DNA of 64,000 nucleotides from Oegoconia quadripuncta (GCA_949316235.1 OX438758.1:8155731-8219730), one strand, 5' to 3'; shown: positions 1 to 12,371, counted from the first letter of the stretch. The notes: a model not told the origin generated them from the sequence alone. Made by a program: numbers and translations.

Positions 1-241
1 ACAGCGCCATCTAGTTCCACTTTAAGCAACTATAGGCTTGTGTTGTGGATACCAGGTGGTTTATATACTACATAAATATTTTATTTTTTTTGTAAATAAA
101 TACATATATAAATGAAAAACATCCATAACTCGGGAACACATGTCTGTATTCATCATACAAACATATGCCCCTAGCGGGATTCGAACCCGCAACCTTTTGG
201 TATAGCAGCAGAGTTTCTAACCACTACACCAAATAGGTCGT
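1..241 (-). mobile_element. SINE family A (tRNA-derived)
   Basis: On the minus strand a tRNA-like head with A box (GGTGTAGTGGTTAG) and B box (GGTTCGAATCCCGC) is followed by a body ending in TAGATGGCGCTGT. Other copies are at 7919 and 17685, with fragments at 13850, 28405 and 36188. The head lacks a paired acceptor stem, so it is not a working tRNA gene. Confidence 0.75.
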
Positions 242-486
242 TAAAAAATTATGTATATTTAAGACCGTTATTGTTACCACATTTCGAGCGAAATAAATTT
301 CTATTTCATCTTGCTAGCTCGCTCGCTATAAAGTCTTTCGCACTAACTTTCGTCGAAGAAGTGTCTGTCAAGGTATCGACCAACAGAGTATCGTAACTAC
401 GATCTTTCGAACCACAGTTTTGTTTATATTTCTAAGTTCAATTATACGCTATCTTTGATATCGATTTCTGATTTGTTTTTTTTTTA

Positions 487-812
487 TGCACAACGGGTTG
501 GTCCTTGACCTCAATCACAACCTGATGTTAAGTGAAGATGAGGTCGAAGGTGGAAGCGTACTGACGCGGAAACCTCATCACATTTGGGGGACTGGCTATC
601 TTATCTCTGAAAACCGGAACACAACAATGCTATTAACATTGCTGCTTGGCGGCAGATTTAGATAAGATGGTGGTAGCTAGCCAGGCGGACATTTAAAATG
701 CCCTACCACCTACCAAACCGAGTATCTACTTAAACATGTACCCCGTTAGGGATCAAACCCGCGACCTCCGAATCGTAAACCCAATGTTGTTTACATTGAG
801 CCACGGAGGCGG
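487..812 (-). mobile_element. SINE family B (tRNA-derived)
   Basis: On the minus strand: head CCGCCTCCGTGGCTCAATGT (A box) and a B-box region near 750, then body with TTGGTAGGTGGTAGGGCATT and TAAGATAGCCAGTCCCCCAA, ending ACCCGTTGTGCATAAAAA. Copies recur at 2640, 7168, 31640 and as fragments elsewhere. Confidence 0.75.
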
Positions 813-1363
813 TTAAATCTGATGCAGAAATCGGACTATTTTAAACTGTCACTTCGGAGCAGTCTTAATCTGTTAAGAGCGAACGAACGCAGTCAACTTA
901 TTCTCCTCAAGGATTTGCTAAAGACGAATAAAGCGTTTATTGACCATTAACAACATCTGCGACCGTTTCCTGCCGTTAGCGATTAGTGAAAATCTGACAC
1001 GTGACTGAACGTACAATTTTATTGTATAGTTATTGTTGTTTGTTTAACTTTCTTATAAAGACAATCTGTGCCATCTGTTTATTAACAAAATAAAGTGTGT
1101 CGTACTGCGAGACAATAGGTGCCATATTCGTTCTTAGGTGCGTTTATTTTTCGACTGATTTTACTGTTGCTAAGTAAGTAATTACCTATTTTTGAAATCA
1201 CTTTTTAAGGGATTCGAAAGCGGGATATAGCTAATAGGATCACTTTTTTGTTCGTCTGTCTATCTGTTCGTATTTCAAGGCCGTTTTTATAGGAAAAGAT
1301 AATATCGAATACTATGAGTTACGACCTCATACAAGTGCCGTATGGTTTCGGCGCGTAAAAAGA

Positions 1364-1592
1364 ATGGGACCAACCCGTCTCTTCCGGGTATGGTGACTAA
1401 GGGATTTTCCACCAAAAAACATCTATAGATTTGCACGCTTTAACGGCGATGGGCTCACCCCCTGTCACGTGTGCATTTCTGTATATTTCGTAAGTTGAAG
1501 TGAGCCATGGATGTTGATTTAAGCGTTTAACTCCAAAACACTAATGTTTGGGACATAACTGACCACGCCATTTGGTCGTGACGTTATGTAAC
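1364..1592 (+). repeat. Interspersed repeat D
   Basis: ACCAACCCGTCTCTTCCGGG, CACTAAGGGA-like block, CCTGTCACGTGTGCATTTCT and GACGTTATGTA in order. Copies at 4507, 16845, 37664 and 43186. Probably a LINE 3' end or SINE; no coding sense. Confidence 0.55.
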
Positions 1593-1689
1593 ACATGAAC
1601 CGTTCGACGATAATCAGTTTGATCTTTTTTTATTTTGTTAATTATATTTTTTACTTTTTGTGGAATCTTGAATTGTAATACTAATAGAT

Positions 1690-1910
1690 AATCGACAAGA
1701 CGACGACCACAATACTCGTGCTACCCACTGCCACTTCATCTTACTAATCCGCTGGGCTATGTCAATGATCTTCGTTCGCCTATGTGTGCAACCAGTGATG
1801 ACTCATGGCACTGAAACGATGGTCTCTCACTATGAGCTTCATAAGAAAGCTCAAAGTCACTCAAACAGTTATGGAGAGGGCGATGCTCGGCGTTTCACTT
1901 CGTGATTGAA
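1690..1910 (+). pseudogene. LINE reverse-transcriptase C-terminal relic
   Basis: The stretch around 1798-1905 (TGACTCATGGCACTGAAACG) aligns with the relic at 27545 read in reverse (TYGTETWSLT then a KKAQ segment). It is frameshifted and has stops. Confidence 0.4.
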
Positions 1911-2639
1911 TAAAGAATGAAGAAATCTATTTTCAGTAAATAAATAGGCTGATAAATAAATTGAAAATTTATTTACGAGAAATTCTGTTTTGTTAGCTTT
2001 ATATTCACAAAATACTTCATTTTGTGAATATAAAGCTGACCTCTTAGCAAACAGAAATAGAAAGAGGAACTGCAATAAGTATTTATTTATGTAAAACCAA
2101 AACTCTTCTACCAGTTACTAACCAAAATTTTTTTGAGGCCTAAGAGAAAACAGCGAAACTTAAAATTTTCTTCTAAACAATATTAATTTTATTTTCGGAT
2201 GTTAGATATACGAAAAACTGTGGCCAAATTGTCATTACAAAAATAAATTAGAAAGATAATGAGATACAAATGTAATTACAGCGCTAGTGCCGACGCGATA
2301 TTTTGCATTCCTTTGATAACACGAAACCTGCCTAAATTAAATCTTTGAGCGTCTACCGCAGATAATATACCTGCCTACTCCACCGAGTAGGTTAACCTTT
2401 TTAACCTAAAGGTGGATGCTATTACAATTTTATTGTAGAGCAATAAAAAATCTTGTAGGTACTCAATGACGTCGATGAAAGCGCGTTAACAGTTAATAGC
2501 TGTAAGATTTGATCACAACAGTAAAGAAAACGGAAAAATACAGGAAGTATTTTTATTTTATACGGAAATATTGAATCACAGATATAGGGTGGAGACCACA
2601 GGGCGTGTCGGTTCTGTAATCTGTAAGGTTGTTTGCGAC

Positions 2640-2985
2640 GCTGGAACCGCCTCCATGGCTCAATATAAGCAACATTGTGTTTACGATTCGGAGGTCGCAG
2701 TTTCGATCCCCAGCGGGGTACATGTATAAGTACTCGGTTTGGTTGGTGGTAGGGCATTTTAAATGTCCGTCTGGCTAGCTACCACCATCTTATCTAAATC
2801 TGCCGCCAAGCAACAATGTTAATAGCATTGTTGTGTTCCGGTTGTCAGAGATAAGATAGCCAGTCCCCCGAATGTGTTGGGGTTTCCGGGTCAGTACGCT
2901 TCCACCTTAGACCTCATCTTCACTTAACATCAGGTGTGATTGAGGTCAAGTACGAACCCGTCGTGCATAAAAAAAAAGGCTAGCG
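2640..2985 (+). mobile_element. SINE family B
   Basis: Head CCGCCTCCATGGCTCAATAT, B box TTTCGATCCCCAGCGGGG, full body and a poly-A tail (CGTCGTGCATAAAAAAAA). Confidence 0.75.
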
Positions 2986-3094
2986 TCCAAATTTACGGCG
3001 AAATTTTCCAATAGCTATGGATTTTCAGTTATAACCGCAAAGTTAGTTACCACGGATGCCCCTCAGTTATAGGGCTAAATTTATAAATCCGTAA

Positions 3095-3480
3095 TAAGAC
3101 CCGTCGTAATGTATGGATCGGAGTTTCGGGCCATGAAGAAGACGGATGAAAGAAAATTGCATGCAGCAGAGATGAGAATGTTGAGATGGATGAGTGGAGT
3201 GACGAGGATGGATCAAATAAGGAATGATTATGTAAGAGGGAGTTTAAAAGTGACACCCGTGACAGAAAAGTGAAAGGAAATCGTTAGGCTTGGTAGGGAC
3301 ATGTTATGAGGAAGATGAAACGCATGCTACTAAAAGAGGAAGAGATGAATATGGATGTCGAGGGTTGGAAAGGAAGAGGAACAGGGAAAAGATGGATGAA
3401 TTAGGAGAAGGGTGATATGAACAAAAAGGGCGTGAATGATGAGGTACCGGCTGATGAATTTAGACCAGGGAAAAAGATGA
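3095..3480 (+). pseudogene. RTE-like LINE C-terminal relic
   Basis: It reads VMYGSEFRAMKKTDERKLHA, then AEMRMLRWMSGVTRMDQIRN and VRGSLKVTPVTEK before a stop; further on WKGRG-type and KRWMD-type fragments are visible. This order is the C-terminal end of RTE-type LINE ORF2 proteins common in Lepidoptera. Several stops and frameshifts; inactive. Confidence 0.65.
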
Positions 3481-4506
3481 TGATGACCGTAAACTTCGTT
3501 CGTACAGACGTTGGGGTCTTTTTGTTGTATGAATCACAATCTCGTTCGTGGATTCAGACGTGAACACGCCTGGCGACTTACAGAATATCACAGCAGTTCT
3601 TACTCGATACCTTCATGAAGATAGATTTTTTTTGATCTTGACTACTTGCATTCTGCTCATTTACGTCCCTTCTCTTTAACTTAAGATTGGCTGTGAAGGT
3701 TCAGCTCCCTCATTATTTTTGTATTCTTTTTGGTCAATTTATTAGATGTCAATTATTTAAATACAAAGTCTCGATTGTAGTAAATTTATTATAAAAATCT
3801 AGGCGGCAAGGTTCAATGTTCTATTTGCGTACTCAGAAAAGTAAATATCATTTTATTTCTAATGAAATTGTGAACGGTAAACACTTAGCTTTGCAATTAA
3901 TCATCGAAACAATTTATTGCTTGATTGAAGTTTGTATTTTGTGTTAAATTTTGTCTTCAAATTGTGTCGCTTTGGAGATCTAGCCTGATTATAAACTAAG
4001 ATAGTGAAACTGGAACGCGCTACTGCACACAATTCACTCCAGTCCATCTTCAGAAATTTAAAAGAAAATAGTGAAAGACCATTATTGGTCTTCATGATTT
4101 TTCCTCTCATTATGTATAACATAATGTGAGTATATATGTATTAGTCTCTATTTAAAGTACAAATAGCTATATGCTTATCACCAAATCGAAGATATTGTAA
4201 AAAATTACCACCAAAAGACTGCCGAGCCATAGCATGATGCTCAGAAGTCAGGCAGACTTCCATCTTTGAATGGGAAGGCTGATGCACTGGAACAGGTAGA
4301 TAGCTACCTACCCTTTGGTCTCCAGATACTTCCAGTAAACGTGCAGAAAGGTTTTTAACTAAACGCCGCGGTTTTAGCCCCTACGGCCCATGGTCTCTAC
4401 ACCAAAAGCAAATACATAAGCCTGACTTAAACGGGCGTATATACATAATAGTACTTATATATTAAGTATTTGTTTTACGTAGTTCTGTGTGGTTTCTGCA
4501 CTCAAA

Positions 4507-4775
4507 TAGAATAGAACTAACCCGTCTCTTCCCGTGGGTGTCGTAAAAGGCACTAAGGGACTTTCCACCAAAAAACATCCATAGATTTGCACGTTTCAAC
4601 GGCGATGGGCTCACCCCCTGTCACGTGTGCATTTCTGTATATTTCATAAGGTGAACCGTGGATGTTGTTTAAATCATTAAACTCTTAATTTTTGGAACAT
4701 CCTATAACACTATTGTTTGGAATATCTCTGACCACCCCATTTGGGATATAGTTCGTGACGTTATGTATGTATGTT
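4507..4775 (+). repeat. Interspersed repeat D
   Basis: Most complete copy: ATAGAACTAACCCGTCTCTT through GTGACGTTATGTATGTATGT, with a short (ATGT)n end. Confidence 0.6.
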
Positions 4776-5530
4776 CTATTACGTAAGGCTTTGTGTACAC
4801 TATTTTCTTTACAATCAAAGAAAAACATGTATCTATGAAACAAAAGAGGTGTGTCAGGATCATAGCAAGTGGAGGTCTGTGGTCTCTACCTACCCCTACG
4901 GGAAACAGGTATTATGTATGTATGTATCTCTCGGTTGCTGGTAGAAAACTCTATCGGACTTGTGCTCACGTATATTTTTTATACAACGCATATTTATGTA
5001 ACAGTTGTGTGTACAATAAAGATATTGAAGGTAAACATATAATTTAATATCTACTCTAGTTTAATATAAATTTATTCAAATCAAGCTTATTACGTTAATT
5101 TTCAACCATTTCGTCATTGGTATTAATTAAACTCCCCGCGCTCCCCTTCCCTCCTGTTCAGTATACAATTAATAACGATTATTATCAAGATCTGTCTTAA
5201 TTTTCGGGTACCAAGGCGCTTAAATTTATTTATTTGAGAAATTCCACGTATTTACAAGTAGCGCACTCTGACAATGGAGGATCATCTGCTTTATATTTAA
5301 TTGCTTTTCGAGTTCCGAATTATATAGCGAAGATATTTTACCTGTCCATCTGTCCGTTCGCTGTTTAACTCGAAACTGATTCAGCTAAGCTTAAATTTTC
5401 ACTGAAACATTAGAGCATAATTTAACATTGAAGTTTCGGATTTCAAGTAGTTACGGAGATAAATAAATAAATAATTCAGACACTTATACCATTCATCTAG
5501 TCCCAAGCTAAGCAAAGCTTGTACTATGTT

Positions 5531-5665
5531 TTTTTTTTATTTATTTATTTTATTGGGCATACAGAACAAGTTTATAATAAAGCCGAATAGGTATACATAG
5601 AACGTATAAAACTAGACTATAACTCTGGGTATGTATGCACAGAATGAAATATTAATATCATAATG
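5531..5665 (-). mobile_element. LINE 3' tail nested in SINE A'
   Basis: A poly-T/(TTTA)n run followed by TTTTATTGGGCATACAGAAC, the complement of a retroposon 3' end, lies exactly between two parts of the SINE tail. Confidence 0.5.
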
Positions 5666-5710
5666 TATACTAGATAACGGATAAACATACATAAATATTT
5701 ATATAAACAT

Positions 5711-6010
5711 CAGATTATTATAAAATATCAGATTATTTAGATGATAAACATTCATGGACATAACCAGCCCGTTCGCATAACCAGGCTATTTCATAATTAG
5801 TAATGAAATATTATAATATAAAATAATAATTAATAATTTTGTAATATAAAAACCTTTTCTTTTTTTAAAGAGCAACCTCTCGAGTTTATTTGCTTGTTCT
5901 TCTCAGGGGAAAATTGCCTTTTGAACAAGCAGTAGCTTTAAAAATGTAAAATCTGACTATTTTAAGTGTACCCATGTGTACCAACAAAATAAAGCATTTT
6001 TGATTTGATC
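5711..6010 (+). mobile_element. Unnamed ~300-bp retroposon, copy 1
   Basis: It runs from ATAAAATATCAGATTATTTA to AATAAAGCATTTTTGATTTG and interrupts SINE A'. A copy with the same start and end lies at 22692-22993 inside a LINE ORF. The shared start suggests a discrete element rather than random 5' truncation. The 3' end with its TTTTGAT motif suggests target-primed retroposition. Confidence 0.6.
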
Positions 6011-6274
6011 CATGACTCGGGAATAAAATGTTCGTATTCATCACACAAACATTTACCCCTACCGGGATTCAAACCCGCAACCGTTAGTTTGGCTGACAGG
6101 TTCACTATCCACTACACCAATCGGTCATCTAACTTATCACATGTTCAAACATAACTATTTTCAAACCGAAAAAGTTAGTGTGTATATGCGAAGTATACGC
6201 CATGTAGGTCGAGGTAGGTGTACCTTGACAAAACTTTATCCGATTGTATTACAAAACTTTGTACATACATACAT

Positions 6275-6890
6275 AATGTCACGCCTGTTTCCCGTAGGGG
6301 TAGGCAGAGACCACAGACTTCCACTTGCTACGATTCTGACACAACTCTTCTGCTTGCTTCACTCTCATAAGGTTGTTCAAACATGCTCGTCGGTTTAGGG
6401 TACTCTTGACTTGGCCTTTCTTTAAGACGTCCCCGATTTGATCATGGTACGTTCGCCGTGGTCTTCCCCTACCAACACTACCATCCACATTCGCTTTGTA
6501 TACCTCTTTCGTAAGTCTTCTTTCATTCATCCTCTCCACATGTCCAAACCATCTCAGCATACCTTTTTCAATCTTTGTCACTACGTCTTCATCCACACTG
6601 CTTAACTCCCTAATTACACTATTCCTGATTCTATCTTTCAAAGTCACCCCATTCATATTTCTCAATGATCTCATTTTCACTGCATTTATTCTACTTTCAT
6701 TCTTCTTTTGCCATACCCAGCATTCACTCCCGTAAGTCAGTGTTGGAACCAGCACCCGCCATGAACAGCCAGACGAGCTTTTTTGGACACATTCTGGCTC
6801 CTCTTAAAGGCATGCAGTGCTCATTTACCTGATTTTCGGCATTCACTCTTCTTTCGATGTCCTTCTCACACTTACCAAGCGTTATAAATA
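6275..6890 (-). pseudogene. LINE reverse-transcriptase C-terminal relic
   Basis: A 158-codon open stretch (6279-6755) reads [18 protein letters not shown], then a [19 protein letters not shown] segment, [20 protein letters not shown] and [17 protein letters not shown], the end of an RTE-like ORF2. Upstream to 6890 the protein continues in another frame (CEKDIERRVNAENQVN). A 5'-truncated, frameshifted copy of a different subfamily from the relic at 3095. Confidence 0.7.
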
Positions 6891-7167
6891 TACGTAACTA
6901 AGTCAATTTACGTTTATAGTGTCTGTGCGATGGGTGTGACACGCAGACAGATGAACACTTATACTTATACATAATACGTGAGTTTTATATTTCCACTCAA
7001 TGTGTCATGTTTCATATATCCGATTTTCATACATCCGTGATTTCGTGATGCCCCAGAGATGTCAACTACTCACGTTCCCTTCTATATTTCTGTCATGGTT
7101 TGTAAGTAATTCCTTTTTATATTATACCTACTTTATTAGGATACAACCGCTTATTAGGATACTTTAT

Positions 7168-7512
7168 TAGGATTTAACCGCCTCCGTGGCTCAATGTAAA
7201 CAACATTGGGTTTACGATTTGGAGGTCGCGGGTGCGATCCCCAGCGGGTACATATTTAAGTACTCGGTTTGGTTGGTGGTAGGGCATTTTAAATGTCCGC
7301 CTGGCTAGCTACCACCATCTATCTAAATCTGCCACCAAGCAGCAATGTTCATAGCTTTGTTGTGTTCCGGTTGACAGAGATAAGATTGCCAGTCCCCCAA
7401 ATGTGTTGGGGTTTCCGGGTCAGTACGCTTCCGCCTTCGGCCTCATCTTCACTTAACATCAGGTGTGATTGAGGTCAAGTGCTAACCCGTTGTGTATAAC
7501 AAAAAAAAAATA
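7168..7512 (+). mobile_element. SINE family B, full-length copy
   Basis: Head CCGCCTCCGTGGCTCAATGT, B-box region GTGCGATCCCCAGCGGGT, body and poly-A end. The best copy in the window. Confidence 0.78.
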
Positions 7513-7918
7513 CAAGTCCTATATTGGTTGAAATCGTTATTATTGTCTAACGCAACACGACATCTCATGCCGTGCATCAGAATCTCAAATTGACTTGATA
7601 TCACATCTTACATCACAGTGTAGGTACAACAAACGAAGCATTCCTTGAAAGAGTTGTTTCCATCGTCTCTTTTTTTGCTTATTTTTTTGTTTATTTGTAC
7701 TAAACCGTGGAGTGGAGGCCTGGTGACCTGAAACATATGTTTCCCTAGTTTAAGAACCAGTCTCTACATAGTATTATATAAGTCGCTAACTATAGCTAAT
7801 ACCCACTTATATTAACTAAAAAAAACCTCGAAAGATTAAGATATCATCCAAACTCAGCAATCAAATGTATTAAAACTAAAAATAAAATAAATATAAATAA
7901 ATAAAATCTTTGCACATA

Positions 7919-8157
7919 CACACAGCGCCATCTAGTTCCACGCTAAGCAACTGGGCTTGTAGGTATTATAGATACCAGATGGTTGATAAACTACACAAAT
8001 ACTTTTTTTTTGTAAATAAATACATATATACATGAAAAACATCCATAACTCGGGAACACGTGTCTGTATTCAAACATATGCCCCTAGCGGAATTCGAACC
8101 CGCGACCTTTTGCTATAGCAGCAGAATTTCTAACCACTACACCCAACATGTCGTCGA
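7919..8157 (-). mobile_element. SINE family A
   Basis: Near-identical in layout to the copy at position 1: ACAGCGCCATCTAGTTCCAC tail on the left, B box at about 8090-8105, A-box end at 8157. Confidence 0.75.
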
Positions 8158-8600
8158 ATCTTTTAATTGGTATAACGGATGTTCATCAAATATGGCTAAT
8201 GACCTGTCGCCTCGTTTAGTCTCTAAAACCGGACCATGCATTACTGAGATTCACCGGACAAAGACTGGACACACACACACAAGGCCCTGTCAAACACATA
8301 ATCAATCTATACAGGATTTTAAAAAAAAACTCCACAAATAAGATAAATATGCGGCAAGCAACTCCACAAAATTAGTATTTCGGGTGTGCCCTCACCCCTT
8401 TTTGAAAATAATACTTTGCCGTAGCATACCAGACATACCAGAGATCAGGCGAAGGGCACTGAGTCAGTCTTTTGTTTTTCTATTTCTTTCGTAAGATCGA
8501 ACAAATTGGACGCCATTTTTGTCAGGGCGAAGCGGGTTCTACTTTTCCTGTATTAACGCAGGAAATAAAATTTATCATCAAGTCGTTTTTTCGACCTTAA

Positions 8601-9212
8601 GCCTTAATTACTCGCACGGGGTTCATTTGGACCCCGGTGCAGACTCAAAGTAGTGTTGTTGTTTGCAACTATCTTCACTACGCGCATAGTTGATTCCTAA
8701 AACGATCATTATTTCATAATTCGTTTCCACGCGTCTATCAGAGTTGTTTAGATGTGTCTGGAGAGTGCGGCTGAGGTTCAAACGGACCCCGCGCGAGCAC
8801 TTCCGTGACTTTTTTGGAGGTGCGATTTTTGTTGAACCGTTACAAAAACATATGAAGCGAAGTATGGAAGTTGAGAGATCCGAATCTTATACGACTCCCC
8901 CTTCATAAATTTCCAAAGGCAGATGTATCTTTTGCCCAAGATCTAATGAAAATGAAATCAAAATGCACTAAATTTCTAATGACCATTGATTATGCTATAT
9001 GTACTAATTGTCTACCAAAAAAATAGGTTCCAAATTGTAACGTGTGACTTTAATCATTTTAATTGTTTATGTTTTTGTTGATTTTCTAGATTCTAAAATA
9101 AAAAAGTCTTTTTGTAGTAGGTACAAGTAGCTTCACTTTGATTTTGAAAATGGGGTCCATAAGAACCCCACGCGAGCATCTATGTAAATTTTTAGGCACG
9201 AGCAATTAAGGG
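8601..9212. mobile_element. piggyBac-like non-autonomous element (TTAA-flanked)
   Basis: TTAA lies on both sides (8597-8600 and 9213-9216). The ends are inverted: GCCTTAATTACTCGCACG on the left and, read inward from the right, CCCTTAATTGCTCGTGCC. Inside each end a GGGGTTC...GGACCCC palindrome is repeated, and a third related block with GCGCGAGCA lies near 8780-8800. TTAA duplication with CCC/GGG termini fits piggyBac. It is 612 bp long with no transposase. Confidence 0.7.
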
Positions 9213-9378
9213 TTAAATACGGCGGTCACACTGTCACCCTGAGGACTTAGACTGTAATTTGAAAGACATCTGCCGCCTGGTAAATTATTTTAGAGATGTG
9301 GCAGGATTTAAACAAGTTCTGTAAATGTATTATTCAATAATGTGAGAATTCGTAAAACTTCATTTTTTTATTTTCTAG

Positions 9379-9590
9379 ACAACGGGTCTTTAGCGCCTGA
9401 TATTAGGTCAAGATGTGACCGAAGGTGGGACTCCCATCTTAATTATGGGACTGTGTGAATATCTTATCTCAAAAACAAAACAGTGCTATGAACATTGGTG
9501 GTAGCTGGCCAGGGGAACATTTAAAAAAAATATCCTACCACCAACCAAAGCGCGTACTAAACATGTAACCCACTTGAAATCGTACCTGCC
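9379..9590 (-). mobile_element. SINE family B, degraded
   Basis: ACAACGGGTCTTTAGCGCCT through GGTGGTAGCTGGCCAG and CCACCAACCAAAGCGC follow the reversed family B body with many differences. The tRNA head is lost. Confidence 0.55.
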
Positions 9591-10411
9591 TTTCTGCTTG
9601 TGTGAAGGGCACGCCACTGATATCACTCTCCGCTGTATACCTACTAACAGCCCATATTGCTCGTTGTAACATTATTCTGTTATGGAAATTCAATTACTCG
9701 GCCCGCAGTGCAGCAGTGGTCACAAAGGCCCATACGGGTTATTAGGATTTTGCAAATTGGGTTGGGCTGTCACATCCAGCAAAGCCACTAAAACAATATT
9801 GCGTCGAGCGAGTTGCTATTAACTCAAATGGCGTCTGCGTCGATGGCTCATATTCTAAATGTGTGAGAGCTACCCACATAAAACCTTTTTAACTTCGAAA
9901 TATATTTTTTCATATACTGGAAATAATAATAACTTATTATACATATTGTGATAGTGAAAAGTGACCGTGTACTTTGTAGGAGGTGAAGTCGGTTGTTCTT
10001 TTTTTTAGTATTTTAGCGTGCTTGGCAATCTCCCTGATCATTTTTATGCGATAGCGATCCTTCTGGTTCCTACAGTTTAAAATGGGCAGTTGGGGTATAC
10101 CAGCTTGACCTTATGGTCTTCGATTTCTCATAGTTATTGATAATCACACCGACCTTCGCAACACTTATTTCATACGAACCCAAAGTGTATGGTCTCTCTG
10201 CGAGTCGAATCAGCCGCTAAATATCGGAGTTATCGGGGAAGACACATAAAAAACAAACAGCCTACTCCTCTTTAATTGAAGTCGGTTATAAATGAAGATT
10301 ATTTTCTTTAAATTCTGATAATTTCTACTAAAAATCGCCATCAGAGCCACCTCTTTATATTTTTTAATGTCTTAAGATGTTGTGCACTAAATTTTAAGAG
10401 GCGAAGAACAC

Positions 10412-10840
10412 CACGGAGCCTTCCGACTAAGCAATTGGAAACAAGACAAGGTTTAACAAGGTCGCGGGTTCGATTCCCAGCGGGGTAAATGTTCTACAAC
10501 CTTACACGTAAGCGTCCTACAGAAGTAAATTATGGTAACTCTATACGTCTGTCCATTAGATGTTTATCCCCTTATCCTTACTTCTATAGGGGGCTTACAT
10601 AGTACCACCACGGCAAATATCTTATCTAAGAGCTGGAACACAACAATGTTATCAACATTGCTGCTTGGCGGCAGACAGGGCGCTTGCATGGTACAACAAC
10701 GGCAAATTGTTAGTGATGGAACGTAATTTTTTTTAGTGGTACGACGGCAGTACTCTGTTTTTATTTGGTGCAGTAATCTTATCTAAATAAGATAGTGGTA
10801 GCTGGCCAGGCGGACATTTAAAAATGCCCTACGACAGCCA
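10412..10840. mobile_element. Mosaic of SINE B-related pieces
   Basis: A plus-strand tRNA-like head (CCACGGAGCCTTCCGACTAA, GTCGCGGGTTCGATTCCCAG) is followed by minus-strand body pieces (GAACACAACAATGTTATCAA, GGTAGCTGGCCAGGCGGACA). A GGCAGACAGGGCG segment recurs inverted near 11155. It looks like several insertions on top of each other. Confidence 0.45.
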
Positions 10841-10844
10841 ACTA

Positions 10845-11030
10845 CACTACAATACAATACAAATACACTTTATTGCACAACAGAAAAGAAAATACAGTTT
10901 TTAATAAATTTGGCGACCTTATCACTAAAACCGATCTCCTCCAGGCAACCTTTAGGTATAAGGACAGTACATTTGAAATAGGTAGGTTGTGCGGTATTAA
11001 ATAGGGATGCAGATACAAACTACGTGAATA
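10845..11030 (-). mobile_element. Retroposon 3' end
   Basis: The (AATAC)n-like run and ACACTTTATTGCACAACAGA on the plus strand are the reverse of a LINE 3' terminus with a simple-repeat tail. No coding sense left. Confidence 0.4.
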
Positions 11031-12141
11031 AATTTCATATATTTACATACACATACATACATTACTACCTACACATACATACATAATACAACTACTACCA
11101 CACAAAAAAAATTACGTTCGATCACTAACAATTTGCCTATTATGCCACGTAAACGCCCTGTCTGCCGCCAAGCAGCAATGTTGATAGCATTGTAGTGTTC
11201 AAGCTGTTAGATAAGGTCCGTCCGGAAGTACTCGTAAGTTGGGGATTCCTAGTAAGCGCGGTACGGGTAAATTCTTCCCGACTAGGATGATACGCCTATA
11301 TTATTGACACATTTCAGACCTGTTTATACTTGAACCTGTTTGTTATGTGAGTTGTAATATGTGTGCTGTTGGTGTGTCTTATTAAATAAATAAATAAATA
11401 AAATATGGAATTTAAAGAAATTGCAACGTAAGTAGATAAGAACGTTAAAATTTCCGCCATCTTTATACTGACAGTAATTAATTTGATCATGAAGTCGTAC
11501 TCCTGCCGACAGAACTTTACTATCTGTGAACAGAATAACTAAAGAATCCTGTCAGGGACAAACTTTTTGGGGGTTGATCTTTATTAAGGTACTTAGGGTT
11601 TAAGAATACGTGATTTCAATTCGTTAATAATATATTTCCTTCTGAAGGGATATTTGTATTATAAGTTCTATGTTTATTGATTGTCATCCGCCAATCGAAC
11701 CTTATCAAACGCTACATTGAACATTTCGCACCGACACGTTCGACGAAACATTCATTTCCGATAAAATGATTCGTCGAAATTACTTTTCGCAGCGGCATTT
11801 TTCTGCGAAACAACCGTATACACAATTTATCGACAGTCACTAACTAAGGTGAAAAAAGCTCGCCGCTAATTCAATTGTACTAATTTTCTTATACTGATCT
11901 ATCCACAAGCAGTAATCGTCGAGTTGTGAATACCTAAACCAATTGTTACATACGAATCTTCTAAGGCACATATAAATAGATAGCTTAGCTTGATAAGGTA
12001 AAATTTGTATGATTACGTGTTACATATAGTTCAGAGACTCATTTTATGTCATTTATAGTCATGTATTAATAGTATAAAAAATTGAGCTCAAATAGTGCCT
12101 AAAGTAAAAAGTGTGCCGCTGTTGTTTAAGAGTTATTCATA
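11031..12141. other. Intergenic or intronic, no gene seen
   Basis: Holds a SINE-B scrap near 11155-11215, an (AATA)n run at 11380-11402 following a retroposon-like 3' end, then unique AT-rich DNA. Confidence 0.5.
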
Positions 12142-12371
12142 CTAGCTTTCCGCCCGCGGCTTCGCCTGCGTGGAATAACGTTATCGCGGAAATTTGTTTA
12201 TTGATAAAGTGAGCGGGATTACTCACTTTATCGAGATGATAAAGTAAATATGGTTTATTCCAGGATATGTTCGACCTATACACCAAAATTCATCCAAATC
12301 CGTTCATCCGTTTCGCCGTGATTGACCAACAAACAAACATCCAAATTTTCACATTTATAATATTAGTTAGA
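12142..12371 (-). mobile_element. Helitron-like short element
   Basis: On the minus strand it starts TCTAACTAATATTATAAATG, ends GCGGGCGGAAAGCTAG and sits between A and T. TC start, CTAG end, A/T insertion and no TIR or duplication are Helitron hallmarks. A GC-rich stretch (GGCGAAGCC) precedes the 3' end. Relatives lie at 41530, 45190, 40868 and, degraded, 29430. Confidence 0.65.

Larger units (their letters stand above)
5486..6128 (-). mobile_element. SINE family A' with two nested insertions
   Basis: The tRNA-like head lies at 6060-6128 (B box as GGGATTCAAACCCGC) and the tail at 5486-5530 (ATCTAGTCCCAAGCTAAGCA). Compared with the uninterrupted copy at 35613, it is split by a LINE 3' tail (5531-5665) and by a roughly 300-bp element (5711-6010). 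Confidence 0.7.

Noticed and set aside
6279..6755. 158-codon ORF as a host gene
   Set aside because: Its sequence is the C-terminal end of an RTE-like LINE ORF2, continued in another frame upstream.
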